Of a stretch of DNA of 64,000 bases, positions 44,719 to 52,055 are shown piece after piece. The stretch covers positions 247,330-311,329 of the forward strand of contig CADCFN010000004.1 in assembly GCA_902800715.1 (NCBI GenBank), read 5' to 3'. The first letter of the stretch is position 1. Each line of letters starts with the position of its first letter. Origin of the DNA: an uncultured Bacteroidales bacterium. GTDB taxonomy: Bacteria > Bacteroidota > Bacteroidia > Bacteroidales > Muribaculaceae. The notes beneath the pieces are model-generated. The model was given only the letters and a program-made list of their open reading frames with translations, searched no databases and was not told the origin of the DNA. Both the position numbers and the translations under genes were made by a program.

Positions 44719-46242
44719 TTAGTTGATGTTTTCGTAGCGTTCGACAAACACGTTGTGGGCTGCCTGGTTGAACAGGTCCATCAGTTTGAATTCCACGGTG
44801 TGGTCACTGTAGCGCGGGTTGTTCTTGCTCAGTTTATTCATTTCAGCCTTGAGCACGTCGTTGTCGACCTTGTAGTGGCCCAGCAGACGTTTTTTTACTC
44901 CCACACCCTCGATGGCATGAGCCATATCGATTTCGCCTGGCTTGAAAAGTGCCACGCTGCGCATGTTGTCGTTCATCTCGGTGAGCCACTGTGCATAGCC
45001 CTCCATGAAGTGGTCCACCAGCGTGCGGTAGAACTGTGAGGCGAGGAAGTCGCTCTTGATTTTGGGCACATCCTCGGTAAATCCCTGCCCGATGATGTCC
45101 TTGAAGCCTGTGGTCAGGAACAGAAACAGCAGGTGGAATTTGCTCAGGGGCTCATAGATGAGCTGGCGCGTGCGTCGGCCCAGCGACAGGAAATTGATGC
45201 TCAGGTCGTCCTTGGCGAGTGCATACTCGTAGGCCGTAGTGGGCAAGGGGTAGCCGTCAGGGTCGGTGAGTTTGCTATCGGGGACACCAGCGAAATCCAG
45301 CGGTGCCATCGCACCGATGAGTTCGATGAGATGGGCGTTGTTGCGTTGTCCGTGCTCTCCCGGGTCATACAGGTAGGGCTTTGACCTCACCTGGTCGCCC
45401 AGGTAGTAGATGCTGTTCACGTTGCTGTCGTTGGCACCAGTGAGCGTGTTCTTGTAGTAATAGAGGGCGCTCTGAGTCTTGACGATGAAGTCGCTGGTGG
45501 CGATGCGCTGGTCCTGTTTGTTGCCCTCCAGGGTGAAGTAGGGGAGCACTGTCAAGCCGCCGATGGGCGCACGGCTCAAGGCGTCGCGGTTCTCGATACC
45601 TTCAAGATTGGCTGCCTGGCGGATGTTCTTGACCATGATGGGGAAACCGGCAGCACCAGTTCCACCGAAAATCGAACTGATGAAGAAGATGCGGTCGCCC
45701 TGGCGGAAGATGTTGCTGAACGCCTTGAACTCGTTGCTGTCCTTGATTTCGTTCAACGCCACGCTGCCGATATTGGGACTGCCCACAAAGCCGATGTTCA
45801 TCTTGTTCTCCAGCTGGTAGTTGGCAAACAGCAGCGATGTCAATGCTTGGTTGGCCTCGTTCATCGTGTCATAGCCGATGAACTCGCGGAACTTGGCATT
45901 CTCGACGGCGCCCAGATTGAAAATGAACGTGTCGTTGAGTGTCACGCTCGTGTTGCTCATGATTTCACGCAGCGTGACGATGCGGTTGGCAAAGAAACCC
46001 TCGGCATTGGGCTCGTTGCCGTAGAGTTTGCGGCGGATGTCGCGGTAGTCGTTGAGCAACGCCTCGGTGCGTTTCAGGTCCTCATTGGCCTTGTGGGGGT
46101 CGATGATGACAGGCACGATTTCCAGATCCTTCACGGGCTTGCCGTTCTCGTCAAGGGGACGTACGCCTGCTGCCGAGAGCATCAGCAGCGACTTCAATAC
46201 CCTGGACCCGGTACCTCCGATGGCAAAAAGGAATAGTCTCAT
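44719..46242 (-). CDS. Tubulin/FtsZ-like GTPase (Tubulin_2-type)
   Basis: 507 residues. N-terminal Rossmann-like start FAIGGTGSRVLKSLLML and, near residue 190, the tubulin signature-like FISSIFGGTGAAGFPIMVKN, the GGTG loop that holds nucleotide phosphates in tubulin/FtsZ. The middle (about 230-420) and C-terminal parts have no FtsZ-like T7 block that I can see, so it is not FtsZ. The pattern fits the 'tubulin-like' Pfam family Tubulin_2, whose role is unknown. Cytosolic. It is followed, after the GxxExxY insert, by the actin-like ATPase. A heptad array (46246-46280) ends 3 nt before its ATG. Confidence 0.85.
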   Translation of the reverse strand: MRLFLFAIGGTGSRVLKSLLMLSAAGVRPLDENGKPVKDLEIVPVIIDPHKANEDLKRTEALLNDYRDIRRKLYGNEPNAEGFFANRIVTLREIMSNTSVTLNDTFIFNLGAVENAKFREFIGYDTMNEANQALTSLLFANYQLENKMNIGFVGSPNIGSVALNEIKDSNEFKAFSNIFRQGDRIFFISSIFGGTGAAGFPIMVKNIRQAANLEGIENRDALSRAPIGGLTVLPYFTLEGNKQDQRIATSDFIVKTQSALYYYKNTLTGANDSNVNSIYYLGDQVRSKPYLYDPGEHGQRNNAHLIELIGAMAPLDFAGVPDSKLTDPDGYPLPTTAYEYALAKDDLSINFLSLGRRTRQLIYEPLSKFHLLFLFLTTGFKDIIGQGFTEDVPKIKSDFLASQFYRTLVDHFMEGYAQWLTEMNDNMRSVALFKPGEIDMAHAIEGVGVKKRLLGHYKVDNDVLKAEMNKLSKNNPRYSDHTVEFKLMDLFNQAAHNVFVERYENIN

Positions 46243-46245
46243 ATT

Positions 46246-46280
46246 AGTTTATAGTTTCTAGTCCCTGGTTTCTAGTTGTT
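46246..46280. repeat. Heptad array directly before tubulin-like start
   Basis: agtttat agtttct agtccct ggtttct agttgtt, five units. Sense strand AACT-type, ending 3 nt before the ATG. Confidence 0.8.
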
Positions 46281-46287
46281 GATATGA

Positions 46288-46743
46288 TTATTGGGGGATT
46301 GGTGTGTGGCGGCAGTTACTGCTCCACCAGCGCATTGAGTAAGAGGCGACAATGTAGAGCAATGCGGCAAACAGCACGGTCTGCATCTCGAATTTGATTG
46401 ACTCACCAATGTACATCAATCCGTTGTCGGCAAAGACCGCATCGTTGTAGATATAGCACACCACAGGAGCCAGAACGGCAACCACGCCGAGAACTGCCAG
46501 CCAGTGGTACCAACGGTCGAACTTCACCGAGTTGATGGCATAGTAGTAGATTGCAGCGCCACCCCATGCCACTAGGATGGTGATGGCTGCTATAACGGGA
46601 TACATGTCCAGATTATACATCTTGTCGTTGTACCCCTGATTGAAGAACAACTGCTCCCAGATGTTGAATCCGTCACTGCAACTGAGGATAAAGAATACCA
46701 CAGTCACTACAATTCCAGTAATCAAAAAAGATAAATGTTTCAT
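46288..46743 (-). CDS. Four-helix membrane protein of the cytoskeletal operon
   Basis: 151 residues with helices at about 5-22 (LSFLITGIVVTVVFFILSC), 47-69 (MYPVIAAITILVAWGGAAIY), 79-100 (YHWLAVLGVVAVLAPVVCYI) and 123-140 (TVLFAALLYIVASYSMRWW). Cys-rich segments lie near each end. The family is not recognised. It starts 23 nt after the VWA-like lipoprotein stop. It may anchor that lipoprotein's complex to the cytosolic tubulin-like protein. A three-unit heptad array (46749-46769) precedes the ATG. Confidence 0.8.
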   Translation of the reverse strand: MKHLSFLITGIVVTVVFFILSCSDGFNIWEQLFFNQGYNDKMYNLDMYPVIAAITILVAWGGAAIYYYAINSVKFDRWYHWLAVLGVVAVLAPVVCYIYNDAVFADNGLMYIGESIKFEMQTVLFAALLYIVASYSMRWWSSNCRHTPIPQ

Positions 46744-46748
46744 ATTTT

Positions 46749-46769
46749 AGTTGTCAGTTTTCAGTTTTA
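46749..46769. repeat. Three-unit heptad array before the four-helix protein
   Basis: agttgtc agttttc agtttta, reading as AACT heptads on the sense strand. Confidence 0.65.
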
Positions 46770-48215
46770 CCGTTGCAGCTGGATGGTGACGTCGAAGAAG
46801 GAGTTGCCACCCTTCATCGCGTCGAACATGCCGCCTAACAAATGTTCCAAGCCCAGTGTCGTCGTGGCAAATGACCCTCCGGTGCTCGTGTCGTTGTCGC
46901 TAGATGATTGACGCACCCAAGCGGGCAGTTCGTTGCGCAATGAGATGCGCACCTCGTCGCGCGGGCTCTTCAGGTCACCAACCAGCGTCAGCACATGGGT
47001 CATCCCTTCAAGATACTCCTTGTTGTTGGCGGTTGTCATACTTGGCTCGATGGGCTGCACGGTGAGCGTGTAGCCGTCGATGCTCTGCACCTCATAGTTG
47101 GCGGCATTGGTCAGCAGGGCATCGTCCTTCAACAGACCGCTCAGGTTGGCTGCCAGCGAGAAGCACAGTTTGCCCGTCTGGCGGTCCCCGTCACACTTGG
47201 CGAGCACGATGCCGTCGCCATGTTTCACGCGGAAGCGTCCCGCATTGTCTTTCCACTCGGGCAGCACGCGGCATTGCACCTCGCTCGTTCCCTGGTTGAA
47301 GCGGTAGCTGTTGCGAACACCTGAGGCGTCAAGCACGCCACCGTAGCGCTTGTCCTGTGCCAGCTGGTCCATCACATCACTGTCGGCGATGATAACCAGG
47401 TAGAAGGGGCGCTTGCCGCTGTAGTTGAACGGCTCACCGTTATAGGGGTAGTACTTGCCGCTATAGTCACCCATGAACTGCTGTACCACCACGCTCTTGC
47501 CTTTATACTTGGCAAACACGCGGGTGGCGAGACTGTTCTCCTCGTTGAAGATTTTGTCCAGACTCACGCCACGGGTATCCTGGGGCGAGTAGATCAGGTC
47601 ACTCACCAGCACGCTCACGTTACCTGGACGCTGGGCCTCCAGAATTTTGTTGAAAATCAGCTGGAAATCGGTATAGCTGGCATCACCGATGCCTGCCGTG
47701 CTCTGGTAGATGTCGCGGTCCTTGAGGAACTCATCCACCGTGTGCTGGTAGGGATAGATGCCGTCGTTCACGATGTTGATTTCGACCTTGCTGCCAGCAG
47801 GGAAATGGTTAATCAGGTCATTGACAGCCTTCTTCAATTGACCGCCACCACCGCGCTGGTCATAGGGCACCATCGAGCCGCTGCGCTCAAAATAAATGGT
47901 CAATGAGAGGTCATCCACACCACCATAGGGGCGCGTGTCCCAGTGCATTGGTGGGCGCAGGTGGCTGCCGATTTCTTCGATGAAATCATACATTTTCTTG
48001 TGGTCCACACGGCCCTCGGGCGTCAGCAAGTCGTTGTATTTGCCAGGGTTGTCGGTCACCAGCGCGCACAAAGAGTCATAGGCAGCGCGTGTAGTGTCAC
48101 CGTTCACCAGAGCGCTGCGCACGGCCTTTTCCAGTTGTCCATGACCGCCACATGCCGCTAGCCCTGCCAGCAGCGCGATGCATGCGATTAACAGCGGTAA
48201 TCGTCTCATATTCAT
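46767..48215 (-). CDS. VWA-like lipoprotein, first gene of the cytoskeletal operon
   Basis: 482 residues. Lipoprotein signal peptide with lipobox LAAC (Cys22) followed by Gly-Gly. A VWA-like Rossmann domain starts near 103 (LSLTIYFERSGSMVPYDQ): the MIDAS Asp of DxSxS is replaced by Glu110. Later strands SVLVSDLIYSP and PFYLVIIADS fit the fold. The C-terminal part (about 330-482) is beta-rich. Two ATGs two codons apart (48215, 48209) are both possible starts. Membrane-anchored and periplasmic or surface-exposed. It probably senses or binds a partner for the machinery encoded downstream. TAATTTTG at 48269-48276 is a likely -7 box. Confidence 0.84.
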   Translation of the reverse strand: MNMRRLPLLIACIALLAGLAACGGHGQLEKAVRSALVNGDTTRAAYDSLCALVTDNPGKYNDLLTPEGRVDHKKMYDFIEEIGSHLRPPMHWDTRPYGGVDDLSLTIYFERSGSMVPYDQRGGGGQLKKAVNDLINHFPAGSKVEINIVNDGIYPYQHTVDEFLKDRDIYQSTAGIGDASYTDFQLIFNKILEAQRPGNVSVLVSDLIYSPQDTRGVSLDKIFNEENSLATRVFAKYKGKSVVVQQFMGDYSGKYYPYNGEPFNYSGKRPFYLVIIADSDVMDQLAQDKRYGGVLDASGVRNSYRFNQGTSEVQCRVLPEWKDNAGRFRVKHGDGIVLAKCDGDRQTGKLCFSLAANLSGLLKDDALLTNAANYEVQSIDGYTLTVQPIEPSMTTANNKEYLEGMTHVLTLVGDLKSPRDEVRISLRNELPAWVRQSSSDNDTSTGGSFATTTLGLEHLLGGMFDAMKGGNSFFDVTIQLQR

Positions 48216-48268
48216 TATTATATATTATTTCGTTTTTTTTGAAAGGTATACATTACCCCATTAAATAG

Positions 48269-48276
48269 CAAAATTA
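48269..48276 (-). promoter_or_regulatory. -7 box of the cytoskeletal operon
   Basis: TAATTTTG on the minus strand, 54 nt upstream of the lipoprotein start. No convincing -33 box. Confidence 0.45.
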
Positions 48277-48392
48277 GTGCCATTTCGTCAATCCACCTAA
48301 AAATCGTCTGTTAAAAAGTGTTACCCTCATTCAACCAAGCATAAAAAAGGAAGAAATGTCATTATTATTGTGTGTGATTGATGATTAGTGTG

Positions 48393-48400
48393 TATTTTTG
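48393..48400 (+). promoter_or_regulatory. -7 box for the secreted protein at 48639
   Basis: TATTTTTG fits TAnnTTTG and gives a leader of about 230 nt, long for this window. The 423-nt gap 48216-48638 holds two divergent promoters, a possible 20-codon leader ORF and an unexplained T-run at 48540. Confidence 0.5.
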
Positions 48401-48451
48401 CAGCTAATATCGGTGTTGCCCTTCTCATTGAGGGTCATCGGTAGTGAGGTT

Positions 48452-48514
48452 ATGAAAACGAAAGCATCAACGGTGGAATTCAATGCCAGTCGACCATCGA
48501 GCGCGTGTCGCTAA
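48452..48514 (+). CDS. Possible 20-codon leader ORF
   Basis: An ATG-to-TAA frame encodes MKTKASTVEF followed by NASRPSSACR. It lies inside the long leader of the secreted protein. The imperfect stem ACCAT...ATGGT spans its end, and a T-run follows at about 48539. The size and place suggest a leader peptide or attenuator, but chance cannot be excluded. Confidence 0.3.
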   Translation: MKTKASTVEFNASRPSSACR

Positions 48515-48638
48515 TGGTCCACTAAGCTTTGAATGCCATTTTTTTATCCCATTAACGATGACGCAATCATCAGTCAATCAACGGATGTGCAATTAACAAT
48601 ATTGAATAAATGATTAACCGTTTAAATAATATTTTAAA

Positions 48639-51600
48639 ATGAAAAAATTACTTACTTTTTTATTGACTGCTCTGCTGGCAATTTCAGTCGGATGGGCAGA
48701 AACATCAATTGTGACTGCTTCAAAAATAACAAGCGCCAACTCCTCTTGGACAGGTAGTAGTGGCGAAACTTGGAGCGTTGTAGTTGATGGTTGGACTAAT
48801 GCGCAGAATATGAATAGTGGTTATGCTCAAGTAGGAGCAAGTGGAAAAGCAGCAAATTCCATAACCTTTTCTACATCAGGAATCACGGGTACGATTACTG
48901 AAATCGTTATTAATTGTGCTTCATATAATGGCATTGGTACCGTTAATGCAACTGTGGGCGGTAATTCTTTTGGTACCCAAGGACAAAGTATTCCAAAATG
49001 GAGCAGTAATACTGGTGGTAATGTGACTTTCTCAGGCAGTGCATCTGGCGCCATTGTTGTAACAATGAATAATGGTACTGGTGGCCGTGCTATGTACATC
49101 AAGAGTATTACTGTAACTTATTCTACTGGCAGCACCTCGACCGTTGCTACTCCGACTTTCTCGCCTGCTGCCGGAACATACACTGAGGCGCAAAATGTGA
49201 GCATCTCGTGTGCGACCAGTGGCGCTACCATCCATTACACGACCAATGGCTCAACGCCCACTGCCAGCAGTTCAGTTTACAGCACCCCCATTACTGTGAA
49301 TTCAACCACGACCATCAAGGCTATTGCTGTCAAGAGTGGCATGACCAACAGTGCAGTTGCCGAGGCAACCTACACCATCAACCTGCCTGCGACGGTAGAT
49401 AATCTGCCTGATGCTAACGCTGTGGAGAATAATAGCATCTTTACCTTCACGGGCAATGCTGTCGTAGCATACTACAAGTCATATAACAATCATACTTACA
49501 TCTGGTTGCGCGACCTGAATGCAACCTTGGGTGGTGGTATGTTCTATGACACGGGTACGGCAGTGACAACTCAAGGTACTGTCCTTGCTCCCGGCTGGTC
49601 TGCAACAAGGACCAGCTATAATGGCTGGATTGAATACACCAATGCCAGCAACGTGGCTGCCAGCACGCAATATGGTACACAGACTGTTGAGCCGTTTGAC
49701 CGCACAGGCCAAACCTTGACCAGCACAGCCAACATGAACGAAATCATTGTGCTCAACAATATTACAATCAGTGGTAGCGGAAATACACAAACCGGTACCA
49801 GCGAGAACAATACGAGTTACACGTTCTATAAGCGTTTTAATATCACTTTGGAGGATGGAAAAACTTATAACATTATTGGTGCCGTTGGTGATTACAATGG
49901 AAATGTTCAGGTTTATCCTCTTGAGGTAACTGAAGTTTCTGAACCTGAGTTGACCATCACGCTTGACCCCGAAACTGCTACAGCCACGGTAGGTGAAATC
50001 ATTACTGTTCAAGTAATCACCGACCCTGCTGGCGCTATCTTTGAAGCATCATGCGATAATGATGATGTCATCATTGAAGAAGTTGAAGGCGGTTTTGAGG
50101 TATATAGTGATACCCCAGGCACCTATACGGTCAGCGTATATGCCATGACCGATGACCTGGAGAGGACCGTGACAGGTACCTACACCTTTAGGGAACAGGT
50201 ACAGCCATCAGACGGGACAATCTACGTTAAGGTTACAAGTGATGATGACTTGGAAGCAGGAAAGAAGTATATCATCATTTGTGAAGAGTATTCAAGCGGT
50301 ATGGGACCTGTTGTTAAGGTTGGAAGCACTTATATTGGTTCAGTAGTAGGTGATTTGGAGATTACCAATAATGAGGTTGACATTGAGGGCACTGATGTGA
50401 TGGAACTGACCCTTGGCGGTTCAGAGGCTGCTGGTTGGACCTTCAATAATGGCAATGATTATATTGCTTGGTATAGCGGTAACTCTCTGGTAACCCGCAC
50501 TGAGGTGAACAATGATTCAAAGTGGATAATCAATAATGATTACTCAATCAGCAATTTTGAAACTACTGCCAGAAAGCTTCAATATAATTACAATAATGGT
50601 AACCCACGTTTTGCCTGCTATACTTCGACTCAGAAGTTGGCAGTCCTCTATGTCCAGAAGCCTGTGGTAACTCCCACTGGTTTCACTGGCACTCTGAAGG
50701 ATGTCGAGGATCCCGCCAATGAAGTTGCCGTAGGCACCCCAGTGAGCATTACCGACGAACTGGTTGGAACCTGGGCTTCAGGCAACCTGTTGTGGGCTAA
50801 GGACCAGAGCCAGCAGCCCAATGATGTGCGTCCCGCTTGCCAGGAAGGTCAGATTGACTACCTACGTGTGCCGATGCATTATGTTGTGAATGGCGAGACC
50901 GAAGAGTATTACTGGCAGGATAAGGCATGGGACGAGAGCAACTGGATTGTCCTTGACTTCAGCAAAGTGTCTAATCGTGAGGATGAAATCATCAATAGCT
51001 TTGTTGGCAAGAGGCTCATGGGCGTGAAAGGTATCTATGCCGACAATGTGAACTATGCCATTGAGTTGAGCGAGGCTCCTGCTATTGGCACTAGCGCTGG
51101 CGATTATCCCGGCTATAGCGAGCAGAATTATCCAAAGCCTGACCGTATCGGTTACGACTGGGACTACAACACCTATTTCCCTGCCAACTTCTTCATCTCC
51201 AATCAGAACAAGGAGAACCAGAATGGCAATATCGAGGGCTTCGTAACTCACGACATTCATGACACGGAACATCCTCAGAGCACTGTTGACCTCTACTTCA
51301 TGAATCCTAAGATTCAGGAGGTGGCACGCATCTGGGGCGCTTGGAAAGGCAGTGGCTTTGCCGTATATACCGATGAAAGCCACAGTCATTACAATCCCAG
51401 CATCGATGGCGTTGTGAACGCTGTGTGGACTTATAACGTCAATGGTGACCAGTCAAGCCACCTTGTAGAGAATGAGGCCTACTGCTTCCATGCCGTGGTA
51501 TGCAAGCCCGCATCAGGTCGTCGTGCTGCTGCCGAGGCCAGCACGAGTGATGCCAGCAGCGACTATGTCATCTATCCGTTGGACTTTGTGAGCGCCGAGA

Positions 51601-51764
51601 CCAATGTCACCGCTGTCGAGGAGACCCGCGTTGCCAAGGCGGTACAAAGCGTGCGCTACTACAACGTGATGGGCATGGAGAACGCTCAGCCCTTCGCCGG
51701 CTTGAACATCATCGTTACCCGTTACACCGACGGCACCTCAAGCGCCGTCAAGGTGATTCGCTAA
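48639..51764 (+). CDS. Large secreted chitobiase-domain protein with sorting-type C-terminus
   Basis: 1041 residues. Signal peptide (MKKLLTFLLTALLAISVGWA), then a beta-sandwich (about 22-165), a chitobiase C-terminal-type domain (TPTFSPAAGTYTEAQNVSIS to about 245, containing ATIHYTTNGSTPT), an OB-like segment (FTFTGNAVVAYYKSYNNHTY), Ig-like and trefoil-like regions, and a large unrecognised domain (about 690-960). The C-terminus YYNVMGMENAQPFAGLNIIV, then TRYTDGTSSAVKVIR, is the same tail type as at 1346 and 52056. No catalytic residues recognised. The N-terminal order resembles the partial protein at the left edge. Confidence 0.87.
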   Translation: MKKLLTFLLTALLAISVGWAETSIVTASKITSANSSWTGSSGETWSVVVDGWTNAQNMNSGYAQVGASGKAANSITFSTSGITGTITEIVINCASYNGIGTVNATVGGNSFGTQGQSIPKWSSNTGGNVTFSGSASGAIVVTMNNGTGGRAMYIKSITVTYSTGSTSTVATPTFSPAAGTYTEAQNVSISCATSGATIHYTTNGSTPTASSSVYSTPITVNSTTTIKAIAVKSGMTNSAVAEATYTINLPATVDNLPDANAVENNSIFTFTGNAVVAYYKSYNNHTYIWLRDLNATLGGGMFYDTGTAVTTQGTVLAPGWSATRTSYNGWIEYTNASNVAASTQYGTQTVEPFDRTGQTLTSTANMNEIIVLNNITISGSGNTQTGTSENNTSYTFYKRFNITLEDGKTYNIIGAVGDYNGNVQVYPLEVTEVSEPELTITLDPETATATVGEIITVQVITDPAGAIFEASCDNDDVIIEEVEGGFEVYSDTPGTYTVSVYAMTDDLERTVTGTYTFREQVQPSDGTIYVKVTSDDDLEAGKKYIIICEEYSSGMGPVVKVGSTYIGSVVGDLEITNNEVDIEGTDVMELTLGGSEAAGWTFNNGNDYIAWYSGNSLVTRTEVNNDSKWIINNDYSISNFETTARKLQYNYNNGNPRFACYTSTQKLAVLYVQKPVVTPTGFTGTLKDVEDPANEVAVGTPVSITDELVGTWASGNLLWAKDQSQQPNDVRPACQEGQIDYLRVPMHYVVNGETEEYYWQDKAWDESNWIVLDFSKVSNREDEIINSFVGKRLMGVKGIYADNVNYAIELSEAPAIGTSAGDYPGYSEQNYPKPDRIGYDWDYNTYFPANFFISNQNKENQNGNIEGFVTHDIHDTEHPQSTVDLYFMNPKIQEVARIWGAWKGSGFAVYTDESHSHYNPSIDGVVNAVWTYNVNGDQSSHLVENEAYCFHAVVCKPASGRRAAAEASTSDASSDYVIYPLDFVSAETNVTAVEETRVAKAVQSVRYYNVMGMENAQPFAGLNIIVTRYTDGTSSAVKVIR

Positions 51765-51793
51765 GTATTTGGCGTCTGGAAATCAGACTTTTC

Positions 51794-51827
51794 AGGCATC
51801 CGTCCATGACAAAATGGGCGGATGCCT
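51794..51827 (+). terminator. Terminator of the secreted protein gene
   Basis: AGGCATCCGTCCAT pairs with ATGGGCGGATGCCT (13 of 14) around 6 nt, followed by TCTTTGTG. It contains the recurring GCGGATGC word. Confidence 0.8.
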
Positions 51828-52002
51828 TCTTTGTGATTATCATTAAGTCTTGAGAATGAGTTCTAGGTGTTAAATAACTTATTGAAAGTTAATAATTTAC
51901 AGACATTTCCATTTGGCGTGCCGACAATGTGCCGAATAGTCATCTAGGAGTCCCAAAAACAAAAAAAATCGTTAAAATAAGTGCTGAGAGCAAAATATTG
52001 TG

Positions 52003-52010
52003 TACATTTG
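52003..52010 (+). promoter_or_regulatory. -7 box for the first LRR protein
   Basis: TACATTTG fits TAnnTTTG; leader about 40 nt to the ATG at 52056. Confidence 0.5.
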
Positions 52011-52055
52011 CAGGTTAATACGTTAGAACAACAACTAAACAACAAGAAATACAAA

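Noticed and set aside
44719-46242. FtsZ cell-division protein
   Set aside because: Only the GGTG-type loop matches; the other FtsZ blocks and the dcw neighbours are missing, so a distinct tubulin-like family is more likely.
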